Below, one piece after another: positions 7,389-16,602 of a stretch of 64,000 nt of DNA (position 1 is the first letter of the stretch; each line of letters starts with the position of its first letter). Below the pieces are notes generated by a model, which saw only the letters and a list, made by a program, of their open reading frames with translations, was not told the origin of the DNA and did not search any database. Origin of the DNA: Planococcus citreus (GTDB lineage Bacteria > Bacillota > Bacilli > Bacillales_A > Planococcaceae). The stretch covers positions 434,001-498,000 of the forward strand of contig NZ_RCCP01000001.1 of NCBI RefSeq assembly GCF_003664125.1, in the 5' to 3' direction. The position numbers and the translations under genes are program-made.

Positions 7389-8366
7389 TTATTGGTTTAC
7401 TTCATCGAAGTAACGCTGAGCGCCAGGATGGATATCAATCCCGATGCCATCTAGAGCTGTTTCCGCCTTGATGAATTCTGCTTTAGCGTGTTGGATTTGA
7501 TCTGTGTTTTCATAAATCGCTTTTGTAATATCGTAGACTGTGTCTTCAGAGATATCGTTCTGCACAACAAGCATCGCAAGAACGGAAACCGTTGGAACGT
7601 CTTCAGTCAACCCGTAAGTGCCAGATGGGACGACATCTTCTGCATAGTACGGATATTTCTCGATCAATTCCGCTGCTTTTTCCGCTGCTACTGGGACAAT
7701 ATTGACATCTGATGTTGCACTCAAGCTTTCAACCGCGCCTGTTGGCGTTCCAGCTGTGATGAATGCTGCATCGATTTGTCCGGATTGCAAGCTTTCCTGC
7801 GACTCGCCAAAGTCCAAGTTCTGTGCGTCTACATCATCCATTGTCATGCCATGGATTTCAAGCAATTGCTCAGCGTTGATATACGTACCTGAACCAGGTG
7901 CACCGACGGATACCGATTTGCCTGCCAAGTCTTCAAACGCAGTGATGCCAGATCCTTCAGTCGTGACGATCTGGATTGTTTCTGGGTATAGAGCACCGAT
8001 TGCAGAGACGCTGTCGATGACTTCCCCTTCGAACATGTTCGAACCTTCAGATGCGTAGAAAGCCGTGTCTGTCTGCACAAAAGCGATTTCGCCCGTGCCA
8101 TCAGCAAGTGATGTCATATTGGCTGCAGATGCTTGGGACACTTCGGCAGTCGTATCGATGCCTGTCTCATTTTCGATGATCGTCGCCATCGCTCCACCAA
8201 GCGGGTAGTAAGTTCCCGTTGTTCCACCAGTCAATACACTGATGAATTCCGGCTCAGCTGCTCCGCCGCCTTCTCCTTCATTTGCTGCATCGTCTCCACA
8301 GCCTGCTAGGAATACGGATCCGGCCAAAGCGACAGTCGCGTAGAATCCAAACTTTTTGTTTAACAT
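7389..8366 (-). CDS. TAXI-family TRAP transporter substrate-binding lipoprotein
   Basis: 325 residues. Signal peptide ending in lipobox LAGC (Cys 23), so membrane-anchored. The TAXI-family hallmarks are present: VLTGGTTGTYYPLGGAMA near the N-terminus, FVQTDTAFYA, and SVGAPGSGTYINAEQLL. It binds the solute outside the membrane and hands it to the fused permease. First gene of the operon, with a good ribosome site (GGGAGG) and its own promoter. The ligand is not deducible. Confidence 0.93.
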   Translation of the reverse strand: MLNKKFGFYATVALAGSVFLAGCGDDAANEGEGGGAAEPEFISVLTGGTTGTYYPLGGAMATIIENETGIDTTAEVSQASAANMTSLADGTGEIAFVQTDTAFYASEGSNMFEGEVIDSVSAIGALYPETIQIVTTEGSGITAFEDLAGKSVSVGAPGSGTYINAEQLLEIHGMTMDDVDAQNLDFGESQESLQSGQIDAAFITAGTPTGAVESLSATSDVNIVPVAAEKAAELIEKYPYYAEDVVPSGTYGLTEDVPTVSVLAMLVVQNDISEDTVYDITKAIYENTDQIQHAKAEFIKAETALDGIGIDIHPGAQRYFDEVNQ

Positions 8367-8405
8367 AAATCGGCCTCCCTTTATCTATAGTTTCTTTCAT
8401 CCTTC

Positions 8406-8436
8406 ATAATACCATGACTTTCTGTCCATCTGTCAA
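8406..8436 (-). promoter_or_regulatory. Putative promoter of the TAXI-TRAP operon
   Basis: Perfect TTGACA and a TATTAT -10, but with a 19-bp spacer; about 40 bp upstream of the binding-protein start. Confidence 0.5.
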
Positions 8437-8495
8437 TTTAATTTTTTCAAATGGAATCGGTTTCAAACCAAATTTCTGGCAATAAAACCCTTTTT

Positions 8496-9080
8496 TTATA
8501 TTTCTGCTCCAGGCACATGAGTTTCCGGCGTCGTCTCTTCAGGAGTGAGGTCTTCGAAGCTTCTGCCTTCCTCTTCCAAATCGCGCGTGCGGTGTGCGAT
8601 GCGGGCCGAGGCACACGCTGCGATGCTTGCTACAAGATCGTCGAGGAAGGTGTGGACATGCTCGCCGTATTTCGTATCGAGTTTATGGATGATGCCGGTC
8701 TTGTTTTTGTCCAAATGGCCAAACGTCGTCACGGCGATGCTGCCGTACGTGAGCACTGCTCCGAGGCCGATCATTTCATCGACTCCGAACAAGCCTTCAT
8801 CCGAACCGACGATCTGCTGAAGCGGTTGGGATAACTTCCCTTGTTCAGCCAGTTCATCGAGTTCAATGCCAACCAACAGGGCATGCTGCATTTCCCGTTT
8901 GCGCAAGACGCTTTCGACCGACTCGACGCAATGGGCCAATGTCAATCCTTCATTAAAAGGCAATTGCATTTCCAACACGATTTTCGCGATATCTTCTTTC
9001 GTGACGCCTCTTCTTTCCAAAGCATCATGCGTCGCTTTATTCACTTCTTCTGAATGCACACGGAAATGTCCTCCATCCAT
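8496..9080 (-). CDS. Phosphatidylglycerophosphatase A-related protein (YutG-like)
   Basis: 194 residues, matching by eye the short Bacillus YutG/PgpA-type protein: GSDEGLFGVDEMIGLGAVLTYGSIAVT, then HTFLDDLVASIAACASARI. The family dephosphorylates phosphatidylglycerophosphate or a related lipid phosphate; in Firmicutes the activity is often unproven. The N-terminal helix-rich part (about 1-90) is soluble. Monocistronic; the ATG at 9080 follows a GAGAGGGG ribosome site. Confidence 0.8.
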   Translation of the reverse strand: MDGGHFRVHSEEVNKATHDALERRGVTKEDIAKIVLEMQLPFNEGLTLAHCVESVESVLRKREMQHALLVGIELDELAEQGKLSQPLQQIVGSDEGLFGVDEMIGLGAVLTYGSIAVTTFGHLDKNKTGIIHKLDTKYGEHVHTFLDDLVASIAACASARIAHRTRDLEEEGRSFEDLTPEETTPETHVPGAEI

Positions 9081-9186
9081 GTTGCCATCCCCTCTCTCTA
9101 TTTGGATTTGTCTTCCTGTCCATTATACCTTGCATAGTGGAATATGTTACAATTTTTGTACAATAGAATTAGAAGGAGGCAACATC

Positions 9187-9909
9187 ATGAACAAAGGAAG
9201 CGTAGAAGATTTCACGCTTTATAGCGATGCTCTTGGGGAAGACATGCAGGTGCTCGTCCACTTGCCCGCAAATTATTCTCCCCTCTATAAATACAGCCTC
9301 GTCATTGCATCGGATGGCAAGGATTATTTCCAGCTTGGCCGTGTTCCACGGGTCGTCGACGAATTACTTGAAAACCAGGAGATCGAAAACATCATCTTCG
9401 TCGGCATTCCCTATAAAAGCGTAGAAGACCGCAACCGGAAATACGAACCGACCGGCGAACAGCATGGCGCATACTTGCGTTTCCTGGCCCATGAGCTGGC
9501 ACCTTATCTAGACGAAAAATACCCGACCTACCAAGTGGGCATGGGCCGGACATTGATTGGCGATTCACTCGCAGCCACCGCTTCCTTGATGGCCGCACTT
9601 AAATACCCGAATATTTTCGGGCGCGTCATTCTCCAGTCGCCAAAAGTCGGGCCGGAAATGATGGAAGCCGTCGAGAAGTTTCCGATGAACAATTCATTCA
9701 CGGTCTACCATGTCATCGGCTCGGAAGAAACCGAAGTCAAGTTGACCAACGGGGAAACCGCCGACTTTCTCACGCCGAACCGTGAGTTGAATGAGTTGAT
9801 GAAAAATAAAGGGTTTTCGCTCTTTTACGAAGAATTCAAAGGAGACCATACATGGAAATACTGGCAGCCGGACCTGAAGAGGGCGCTGTTGATGAATTTC
9901 GGCATGTAG
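9187..9909 (+). CDS. yjcH: Esterase family protein (YjcH)
   Basis: 240 residues of alpha/beta hydrolase (esterase D / enterochelin esterase type). The nucleophile elbow is GDSLAA (about residues 122-127), not the classical GxSxG; an acidic residue and the HTW motif near the C-terminus complete a plausible triad. ATG 9187 with AGGAGG is chosen; the open frame continues upstream without a ribosome site. It is followed by yjcG and yjcF, the same three neighbours as in B. subtilis. Substrate unknown. Confidence 0.85.
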   Translation: MNKGSVEDFTLYSDALGEDMQVLVHLPANYSPLYKYSLVIASDGKDYFQLGRVPRVVDELLENQEIENIIFVGIPYKSVEDRNRKYEPTGEQHGAYLRFLAHELAPYLDEKYPTYQVGMGRTLIGDSLAATASLMAALKYPNIFGRVILQSPKVGPEMMEAVEKFPMNNSFTVYHVIGSEETEVKLTNGETADFLTPNRELNELMKNKGFSLFYEEFKGDHTWKYWQPDLKRALLMNFGM

Positions 9910-9985
9910 GCCTTAAGGAAACAAAGCGAACAATTTGATATAATTGAAGAGAAGATCATTTATTAGATGAGGAGGTCTATTGATT

Positions 9986-10504
9986 ATGAAATATGGTATT
10001 GCAGCATTTCCATCAAAAAAACTACAAGACTTGGCGAATTCCTACCGGAAACGCTATGACCCGCATTACGAGTTGATCACGCCCCATATTACATTGAAAG
10101 GGCCTTTCGAAGCGGATGACTCTGAAGTCAAAGCAATGGCGGAGGAGCTCGGCAATATCGCCAAACGCCAAAAGCCTTTCCGCATCCATGCGACGCGCGT
10201 CAGCACGTTCACCCCGGTGACGAACGCTTTGTACTTCAAGATCGAGCCTTCAAAAGAGCTGATGGATCTTCACGAAGACCTCCACTCCGATTTTCTAGGC
10301 GGCATGCCGGATCATCCTTTTGTGCCCCACATCACCATTGCACAGAAACTTTCAGATTCGGAGCATGCTGATGTGTACGGCCAATTGAAAATGGCTGGCA
10401 TCGACCACGAAGAGACGATCGACCGCGTCCACTTGCTCTACCAATTGGAAGATGGATCGTGGACTGTATACGACACATTCCGGTTGTCAGGAGATGAAGC
10501 TTAA
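9986..10504 (+). CDS. yjcG: 2H phosphoesterase YjcG (2'-5' RNA ligase-like)
   Basis: 172 residues, the same length as the B. subtilis protein. Two canonical HxT motifs, PHITLKG (about residue 34) and PHITIAQ (about residue 115), form the catalytic pair of 2H phosphoesterases, which act on 2',3'-cyclic phosphates or 2'-5' linkages; the cellular substrate is not known. ATG 9986 lies 9 nt after GGAGGT; the TTG at 9980 is too close to that site. The next gene starts immediately after the stop codon. Confidence 0.9.
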   Translation: MKYGIAAFPSKKLQDLANSYRKRYDPHYELITPHITLKGPFEADDSEVKAMAEELGNIAKRQKPFRIHATRVSTFTPVTNALYFKIEPSKELMDLHEDLHSDFLGGMPDHPFVPHITIAQKLSDSEHADVYGQLKMAGIDHEETIDRVHLLYQLEDGSWTVYDTFRLSGDEA

Positions 10505-10933
10505 TTGCAGAAAGTGAAAATCGTTGAAACCGAACTCGAAAAAGAACAGGCTTTTGAAATCCGCCGGAAAGTTTTCGTCGATGAGCAAGGCGTCGCACTT
10601 CATGTGGAAATGGATGAACATGACGACAGCGCCACTCATTTTATCGGATATGAACTCGAACAGCCGATTGCCGCTGCCCGGATCCGCGAATACGAACAAG
10701 GCGTCGGCAAAGTCGAACGCGTTTGCGTATTGCCTGAATACCGTGGACATCATTTCGGCGCGGAGATGATGGAACAGCTCGAGGAATATGCCCGCTCGAT
10801 CGGCTATTTCCGCTTGCAGCTCAACTCCCAAAGCCATGCCATCCCGTTTTACGAACGGCTTGGCTACGACGTGGTCTCTCCAGAATTCATGGACGCCGGC
10901 ATTCCGCATCGCCAAATGGAAAAAACGCTATAA
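10505..10933 (+). CDS. yjcF: GNAT N-acetyltransferase YjcF
   Basis: 142 residues, TTG start directly abutting the yjcG TAA (translational coupling). Typical GNAT layout: FEIRRKVFVDEQGV at the N-terminus, AARIREYEQGVGKVERVCVL (beta4), acetyl-CoA loop EYRGHHFGAEMM, and NSQSHAIPFYERLGYDV near the end. It transfers acetyl from acetyl-CoA to an unknown amine. Last gene of the yjcHGF unit. Confidence 0.9.
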   Translation: MQKVKIVETELEKEQAFEIRRKVFVDEQGVALHVEMDEHDDSATHFIGYELEQPIAAARIREYEQGVGKVERVCVLPEYRGHHFGAEMMEQLEEYARSIGYFRLQLNSQSHAIPFYERLGYDVVSPEFMDAGIPHRQMEKTL

Positions 10934-10934
10934 T

Positions 10935-10968
10935 AAAAAACCCTTCCGGAATTCCGGAAGGGTTTTTT
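10935..10968. terminator. Bidirectional terminator between yjcF and fabI
   Basis: Perfect 22-bp palindrome (10941-10962; CCCTTCCGGAA and its complement) flanked by A's on the left and T's on the right, so it can end both converging transcripts. Confidence 0.92.
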
Positions 10969-10976
10969 CATGAATA

Positions 10977-11747
10977 TTATAATACGTGATAGCCGCTGTC
11001 GACGTGCAAGACTTCGCCAGTGATGCCGCGGGACATATTGCTAAACAGGAAGACGGCCGTGTCGCCGACTTCTTCCGGGGTGGTATTGCGGCGAAGCGGT
11101 GCTTTCTCTTCGATTTCACGTAAAATCGAGTTGAAGTCGCTGACGCCTTTGGAAGAAAGTGTACGAATCGGGCCGGATGAAATCGCATTGACGCGGATAT
11201 CGTGCTTGCCAAGATCCGCTGCCAAATAACGGACAGACATTTCAAGCGATGCTTTGGCAACACCCATGACATTGTAGTTCGGCATGACGCGCTCTCCGCC
11301 GATGTATGTCAAGGCAACGATGCTACCGCCTTCTGTCATCAACGGTTTTGCGTATTTCGAAACGATTGTCAATGAGTACGAGCTGATGTTATGCGCGAGC
11401 AAAAAGCCGTCGCGGGAGGTATCGGAAAAGTCGCCTGACAATTCTTCGGTTTTCGCGAACGCGATGCAATGCGCAAGCCCGTCAATTTTCCCAGCGCTTT
11501 CTTTGATTGTGTTGAAGCATTTCTCCACATCTTCATCACTGGTCACATCACACGGCAAGATCTGCTCATGATTGCCATCGAGTGTCGCGACCAAATCACG
11601 CACCGACTTTTCAAAGCGCTCCCCTGCATATGTAAAGATCAAGTTTGCTCCAGCTGCGTCCAACGAACGCGCAATTCCCCATGCAATGCTGCGCTTATTG
11701 GCGACACCCATGATGACGTATGTTTTATCTTTTAATGAAATTGACAT
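10977..11747 (-). CDS. fabI: Enoyl-[acyl-carrier-protein] reductase (NADH/NADPH), FabI
   Basis: 256 residues. Last step of each fatty acid elongation cycle: reduction of trans-2-enoyl-ACP, in the cytoplasm. N-terminal GVANKRSIAWGIA is the FabI cofactor loop (not the GxxxGxG of ordinary SDRs); catalytic Y148 and Y158 and K165 (YNVMGVAK) are in place. FabI is the target of triclosan-class inhibitors. The ATG at 11747 follows AGGAGG. Controlled by the adjacent FapR-type operator and stand-alone promoter. Confidence 0.97.
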   Translation of the reverse strand: MSISLKDKTYVIMGVANKRSIAWGIARSLDAAGANLIFTYAGERFEKSVRDLVATLDGNHEQILPCDVTSDEDVEKCFNTIKESAGKIDGLAHCIAFAKTEELSGDFSDTSRDGFLLAHNISSYSLTIVSKYAKPLMTEGGSIVALTYIGGERVMPNYNVMGVAKASLEMSVRYLAADLGKHDIRVNAISSGPIRTLSSKGVSDFNSILREIEEKAPLRRNTTPEEVGDTAVFLFSNMSRGITGEVLHVDSGYHVL

Positions 11748-11763
11748 ATATATACCTCCTAAT

Positions 11764-11782
11764 ATTATTACCTGGTACTAAT
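11764..11782. promoter_or_regulatory. FapR operator of fabI
   Basis: ATTATTACCTGGTACTAAT, an imperfect palindrome close to the FapR consensus (ATTAGTACCTGATACTAAT). It overlaps the 3' end of the fabI -10 by two bases, so bound FapR would block transcription until malonyl-CoA rises. Confidence 0.85.
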
Positions 11783-11809
11783 ATTACCCCATAAAAAAAG
11801 AAAGTGCAA
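11781..11809 (-). promoter_or_regulatory. sigmaA promoter of fabI
   Basis: TTGCAC-17 bp-TAATAT. The -35 lies inside the right arm of the mgtE terminator hairpin and the -10 touches the FapR operator. Confidence 0.8.
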
Positions 11810-11820
11810 TTGCACTTTCT
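11793..11820 (-). terminator. Terminator of mgtE
   Basis: Palindrome AGAAAGTGCA/TGCACTTTCT followed by seven T's on the minus strand. Confidence 0.88.
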
Positions 11821-11851
11821 AGGATATTGCTTCATTTAGTCAGTTGACGGC

Positions 11852-13222
11852 TTATAAATTCGTCAGGAATGTCGTCGCCAAGCCCAAATAAATGAGGATG
11901 GAAATGATATCGTTCAAAGTCGTGATGAACGGCCCAGACGCTACGGCAGGGTCGATCTTCATCCGGTGGATCAATAACGGGATAAAAGAGCCGGCCAATG
12001 TCGCGACAAAAATCGAACTGGCGACCGCCGTGCCAACCAACATTCCAATCAGGAGTTCAGACTTCCAAAAATAAACCAGTCCCACGACCACGATGCCGCA
12101 AATGACGCCCGTGATCAAGCCTGTCCCCGCCTCGCGGAACAACAGCTTCATTTTACTTTCTTCTTCGATATCACCCGTGGCAATACCGCGGACAGCAACC
12201 GCCAGCGCCTGCGTGCCGCTATTCCCTGCCATTCCGGCAATCAAGGGAATAAACACGGCAAGCAGCGCCACCTGGTCGAGCGTCGCTTCGAACATGCCCA
12301 TCAAATTCGCTGTCAGCATGCCAAGGAAGGTCAGCAGGATGAGCCACGGCAAGCGTTTTTTCGCTGCTGTCAGCGGTCCACGGTCAAAGGTATCCATATC
12401 GGATACGGCAGCCAATTTGGAGTAGTCATCAGACGCCTCTTCATCCAACACGTCGATGATGTCATCAACTGTGATGATGCCGAGCAGGTGGTCTTGGAAA
12501 TCAACTACCGGCAATGCGAGAAAGTCATAGTCTTTGATCATGCGCGCGACTTCTTCCTGGTCTTCACTTACCTGGACACTGACGACACGATCGTTCATGA
12601 TCGATTCGATCAAGGTGTCCTCATCCGCAACGATCAAATCACGCAAAGTCACGATGCCCGATAATTTTCGATCTTCATCGATAACAAAAACGTAATAGAT
12701 CGTTTCGGCGTTCGGTGCGGCATTGCGCAGGATGTTCATCGCTGAACGCACCGTCGAGTTTTTCGGGATCGCGACAAATTCCGTCGTCATGATGGAGCCC
12801 GCCGTATACTCTTCGTAATGCAGCAAGTCTTTGATCTGCTGGGCAGATTCCTTGTCCATGATCGTCAAATAGCTGGCGACTTGGTCTTTGTTCAATTCAT
12901 TGAGTACATCGACTGCATCATCGGTATACATATAAGACAGGATATCTGCAGCATAGCGAGCATCCATTTCCTTAAACAGGTCTTCGTATTCGTCATCGTC
13001 CACTTCAATGGCTTCAAAAATGTCCGCCATTTCTTTCGGAGAGAGATACTGATAGAGCAAATGCCTCGTTTCTTCGTCCGCTTTCTCATAAAAGCTTGCT
13101 TGGTCGTATGGATGGTGGGACAAAAATTCTTCTCGGAATGCTTCAACATCCCCTTTTTGCAATAATTCATGCATCAATTCTTCGTTCAGTTCCTCGTCAC
13201 GGATCTTCGTTTCGTCCATCAT
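11852..13222 (-). CDS. mgtE: Magnesium transporter MgtE
   Basis: 456 residues in the usual order: acidic MgtE_N superhelical domain (about 1-135), two CBS domains (about 136-260; EYTAGSIMTTEFVAIP starts the pair), connecting helix, and a five-helix membrane domain with PLIAGMAGNSGTQALAVAVRG as the pore signature. Mg2+ channel gated by cytosolic Mg2+ binding to the N/CBS domains. The ATG at 13222 has GGAGGGAG 7 nt upstream. Divergent from prpE across an 87-bp gap too short for a Mg riboswitch, and none is seen. Confidence 0.95.
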   Translation of the reverse strand: MMDETKIRDEELNEELMHELLQKGDVEAFREEFLSHHPYDQASFYEKADEETRHLLYQYLSPKEMADIFEAIEVDDDEYEDLFKEMDARYAADILSYMYTDDAVDVLNELNKDQVASYLTIMDKESAQQIKDLLHYEEYTAGSIMTTEFVAIPKNSTVRSAMNILRNAAPNAETIYYVFVIDEDRKLSGIVTLRDLIVADEDTLIESIMNDRVVSVQVSEDQEEVARMIKDYDFLALPVVDFQDHLLGIITVDDIIDVLDEEASDDYSKLAAVSDMDTFDRGPLTAAKKRLPWLILLTFLGMLTANLMGMFEATLDQVALLAVFIPLIAGMAGNSGTQALAVAVRGIATGDIEEESKMKLLFREAGTGLITGVICGIVVVGLVYFWKSELLIGMLVGTAVASSIFVATLAGSFIPLLIHRMKIDPAVASGPFITTLNDIISILIYLGLATTFLTNL

Positions 13223-13309
13223 GTATACTCCCTCCTTTCAATTGTTTCAGCTTTTTTCCCGATATGCGTTACACTGAAATCACCAGTTGGCAGTTAGGAG
13301 CTGAAGAAT

Positions 13310-14047
13310 ATGAAATATGATGTCATCGGTGATATCCACGGATGCTTCAATGAGTTGATCGAATTGATCGAACAACTCGGCTACCATTTCGAAAATGGCC
13401 TGCCTGTTCATCCCGAAGGCCGCCATCTCGCTTTTGTCGGTGACGCCATGGACCGCGGCCCGGAATCCCTCGCGGTGTTGCAATTATTATTCGCGATGCA
13501 AGATGCGGGCATCCTTTATTATTCCCCTGGCAATCATTGCAACAAACTCTATCGTTTTTTCAAGGGAAATCCCGTTGAGCTTTTACACGGCTTGGAAATG
13601 ACCGTTGCCGAATGGCGCGGATTAGAAAAGCAACAACAGAAAAAGTTCAAGGATCGCTATCTCCAGTTTTATGAAGCTCTTCCCCTTTATCACCAGCTGC
13701 GGGATGAGTTGATTGTCGTCCATGCGGGCCTGCGAGAGGATATGATCGGTCAGGCATTGAACCGTCAAATGATCACATTCGCTCTATACGGCGAAATCAC
13801 CGGCAGGTACCATTCCGATGGCCGTCCAGTGCGCGGCAATTGGGCGAAGCGCTATAAAGGCGAACCGTGGATCGTTTACGGCCATACTCCGGTCAGGAAG
13901 CCGCATTTCCAGAATAACACCGTCAATATCGATACAGGCTGCGTCTTCGGCGGAACCTTGACCGCACTGCGTTTTCCAGAAATGGAGATTTGCCAAGTGC
14001 CGTCAAAACAGGCTTACCAACCAGAACGCTTCCACCATTATAATTAA
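13310..14047 (+). CDS. prpE: Bis(5'-nucleosyl)-tetraphosphatase, symmetrical (PrpE-type metallophosphatase)
   Basis: 245 residues. Calcineurin-like phosphoesterase with every metal motif: GDIHGC, GDAMDRG, PGNHCNK, VVHAGL and YGHTPV. The family splits Ap4A into two ADP. It occupies the B. subtilis prpE position beside the rluD-type gene, so the PrpE name is well supported. The stop overlaps the convergent pseudouridine synthase stop by 3 bp, with no terminator between them. Confidence 0.92.
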   Translation: MKYDVIGDIHGCFNELIELIEQLGYHFENGLPVHPEGRHLAFVGDAMDRGPESLAVLQLLFAMQDAGILYYSPGNHCNKLYRFFKGNPVELLHGLEMTVAEWRGLEKQQQKKFKDRYLQFYEALPLYHQLRDELIVVHAGLREDMIGQALNRQMITFALYGEITGRYHSDGRPVRGNWAKRYKGEPWIVYGHTPVRKPHFQNNTVNIDTGCVFGGTLTALRFPEMEICQVPSKQAYQPERFHHYN

Positions 14048-14919
14048 ATCAGTATACGCATATCACCGGCAAGCGCAGATGTAAATGCCAGCCGCTCCCC
14101 GGAGACAGGATGATCGAGCTGCAATTCCGTACAATGCAGCGCTTGCCTGTCGATCAACTCGCGTCCGCCGCCGTATAAATCATCCCCCAGCAGCGGATGC
14201 CCGATATGGGATAAATGGACGCGGATCTGGTGTGTCCTGCCAGTATTCAATTTCAGCCGAACATGGCTGATGCCGCCGATTGACTGGATTAACTCTATCT
14301 CAGTCTCTGCAAATTTGCCGTCTTCCCTTACTTCACGTTCGATGATGCTGGTTCCTTTTCGGGCGATTGGGGCGGTGATTACCGATTTTCCAGCAGCCAC
14401 TTCGCCGTGCACAAACGCTTCATAGCGCCGGTTCATCCGCTTTTCCTGTTGCTGTACGGAGAGCAGATGATGGATATGGCGGTTTTTGGCGATGCATACT
14501 AGCCCCGATGTGTCTTTATCAAGGCGGGTCGCAATATGCAATGTAGACGGGATTGCATGACGTTCGAAATGCCCGGCGACAATATTCGCCAAACTGCCGA
14601 ACGGCTGTTCACGTGACGGGATAGTGTTTTGCCTTGGCGGCTTTTCGACAATTAAAAGTGCGTCGTCTTCATAAACGATGGCAAGCGGCCCGTTTTCTGC
14701 GGTCAAGCCTTTGCCCTGTGTCTCTATCGGAAAAATAACGGTCACGGCATCCCCAACTTCGAGCGGATGCCTGACCGTCACTTCCGAACCGTTGACCAGC
14801 AAATGGCCTCCGCTATACTTCACAGAAGCCAAGGTCCTTTTGGAAATCCCATAATTTTGCAGCGCTTCCCGTAACAGGCCGCGCTTTTTTGCAGTGAATT
14901 CAACTTGAAATGCTTTCAT
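14044..14919 (-). CDS. yjbO: RluD/RluA-type pseudouridine synthase (YjbO)
   Basis: 291 residues. N-terminal S4-like RNA-binding domain (VEFTAKKRGLLREAL ... HPLEVGDAVTV), then the catalytic core with TRLDKDTSGLV (catalytic Asp) and RTHQIRVHLSHIGHPLLGD. Converts uridine to pseudouridine in 23S rRNA or tRNA; the exact site is not deducible. The ATG at 14919 has GGAGG 9 nt upstream; the longer open frame into nadK is not used. Start lies 4 bp after the nadK stop: a relQ-nadK-rluD operon. Confidence 0.9.
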   Translation of the reverse strand: MKAFQVEFTAKKRGLLREALQNYGISKRTLASVKYSGGHLLVNGSEVTVRHPLEVGDAVTVIFPIETQGKGLTAENGPLAIVYEDDALLIVEKPPRQNTIPSREQPFGSLANIVAGHFERHAIPSTLHIATRLDKDTSGLVCIAKNRHIHHLLSVQQQEKRMNRRYEAFVHGEVAAGKSVITAPIARKGTSIIEREVREDGKFAETEIELIQSIGGISHVRLKLNTGRTHQIRVHLSHIGHPLLGDDLYGGGRELIDRQALHCTELQLDHPVSGERLAFTSALAGDMRILI

Positions 14920-14923
14920 ATTT

Positions 14924-15733
14924 TCAATCCTCCGACAGTTCGCTGTCGATGAATGAGTCATGGACGCGGCGCCAAAACGGGAATGCACGGAAACGGGCGA
15001 AGCGTACTTTTTCTTTCGCCACCCGATACTCGATCGATTCGACATCTTTATGCAGCAATTGAAGATGGTCGATCGTCACCATGAAATCCGGCGCCTTCAC
15101 CGGAAGTAAAGTGCAGCGGTGATGGGACGGCAACACAAGCGGTGACCCGACAGTCCGGAACACCCGGTTGTTGATTGAAGCCATCTCGGTCAATTGCATC
15201 GCCGGCAAAGACGGATGGATGATCGCCCCGCCGAGCGCTTTATTATACGCCGTGCTTCCTGAAGGAGTCGACATGCACAAGCCGTCTCCGCGGAACCGTT
15301 CAAAATGGCTGTCGTTCAGGAAGACATCCATCACAAGCGTGACGTCCGGGGATTTCACGGTCGATTCGTTCAAAGCCAAATAAGTGGAAGATTCCTGGTC
15401 ACTTCGGTAATGCACCGTCACTTCCAATAAAGGATATTCAATGACTTCAAATTCCTTTTTCGCGATTGCCAAGACGAGCTTCTCGATCTCGATCGGCTTC
15501 CAGTCCGCATAAAACCCTAAGTGGCCTGTATGGATTCCAACAAATGCGACAGCATCCAAACGGTCGCTGTACTTATGGAATGCATGGAGCAAAGTACCGT
15601 CCCCGCCGATCGATAAGACGATCTGCGGGGATTCCTCGTTCCATTCCATGCCGAAATCCTCTAGATATTCACGGGCCTCTTTCATCAATCGATTGGACAG
15701 ATCATCACTTCTCGATATGATATAAAATTTCAT
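14924..15733 (-). CDS. nadK: NAD kinase
   Basis: 269 residues. ATP-dependent phosphorylation of NAD to NADP. Motifs: [13 protein letters not shown] (GGDGT), LNESTVKS (NE motif), and [22 protein letters not shown]. The start overlaps the relQ stop by 4 bp, so translation is coupled. Placement between relQ and the pseudouridine synthase is as in B. subtilis (yjbM-yjbN-yjbO). Confidence 0.96.
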   Translation of the reverse strand: MKFYIISRSDDLSNRLMKEAREYLEDFGMEWNEESPQIVLSIGGDGTLLHAFHKYSDRLDAVAFVGIHTGHLGFYADWKPIEIEKLVLAIAKKEFEVIEYPLLEVTVHYRSDQESSTYLALNESTVKSPDVTLVMDVFLNDSHFERFRGDGLCMSTPSGSTAYNKALGGAIIHPSLPAMQLTEMASINNRVFRTVGSPLVLPSHHRCTLLPVKAPDFMVTIDHLQLLHKDVESIEYRVAKEKVRFARFRAFPFWRRVHDSFIDSELSED

Positions 15734-16407
15734 GTATCCTTTCGACCTCCTTCCGCATCCGCCGGAAATCGTGTTCCCGGAGATTCTTTGTATTCGCTGA
15801 AATATGCTTGCGCTTCCTGGATTTCATCCCTGATCTGCGTCATTTCCTCGTCGAGCTGGAATGCCGCTTCCGCCGCACGCTGCAGCCGGAGTTTGATCTC
15901 CTCAGGGAAGACGCCTTTATACTTATAATTCAAGGAATGCTCAATCGACGCCCAGAAATTCATCGCCAAGGTGCGGATCTGGATTTCCGCTAGGATCAGC
16001 TGCTCGCCGTCGATGGTTTGTACCGGATACTCGACGATGACATGATACGAACGATAGCCGCTTTGCTTTTCATGCGAAATATAATCCTTTTCTTCAACGA
16101 TGCGCAAATCGTTGCGCTGGCGCAACAGCTCCACGACGGTTTCGATATCTCCAACGAATTGGCACATCATCCGCAACCCGGCGATGTCCTGCAAATTGCG
16201 GGCCAATTCTTCCGACGGTTCAAATAATAGCCCTTTTTCCAAGGTCTTGTCATAAATGCTCGCCAGCGGCTTGACGCGCCCGGTAACGAACTCAATCGGT
16301 GAATTCGTGTTATTCGTTTCAAATTGCTTGCGCATGCCTTTAAATTTCACTTTCATCTCGTCGACCGCCTGTTTATACGGCGCCAAAAAACGATTCCATT
16401 GCCCCAT
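15730..16407 (-). CDS. relQ: Small alarmone synthetase RelQ (GTP pyrophosphokinase)
   Basis: 225 residues: synthetase domain only, without the hydrolase, TGS and ACT domains of long Rel proteins. [12 protein letters not shown] and [23 protein letters not shown] are the substrate-binding and catalytic segments. Makes (p)ppGpp from ATP and GTP/GDP during cell-envelope or other stress; RelQ proteins form tetramers in the cytoplasm. ATG 16407 with GAGGAGGG. First gene of the three-gene operon. Confidence 0.95.
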   Translation of the reverse strand: MGQWNRFLAPYKQAVDEMKVKFKGMRKQFETNNTNSPIEFVTGRVKPLASIYDKTLEKGLLFEPSEELARNLQDIAGLRMMCQFVGDIETVVELLRQRNDLRIVEEKDYISHEKQSGYRSYHVIVEYPVQTIDGEQLILAEIQIRTLAMNFWASIEHSLNYKYKGVFPEEIKLRLQRAAEAAFQLDEEMTQIRDEIQEAQAYFSEYKESPGTRFPADAEGGRKDT

Positions 16408-16602
16408 GTCTGGCCCTCCTCACTGCTTTGCCCATTTCACTATCCATTAAGCCCAGCACAGGGCTGATTCTTCATACCGTTATTTTACCACAGCAATGCT
16501 CTGCGTTGCAGATTGCACCCAACTATCCGATAATGAATTAACGGCTATTCCAAGAGCAATCGGCGTGAGCATGAAATTCCCGCTCCTCGCCGGTTGACCC
16601 AC

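Noticed and set aside
13223..13309. Magnesium riboswitch before mgtE
   Set aside because: The intergenic region is only 87 bp and shows no M-box-like stems.
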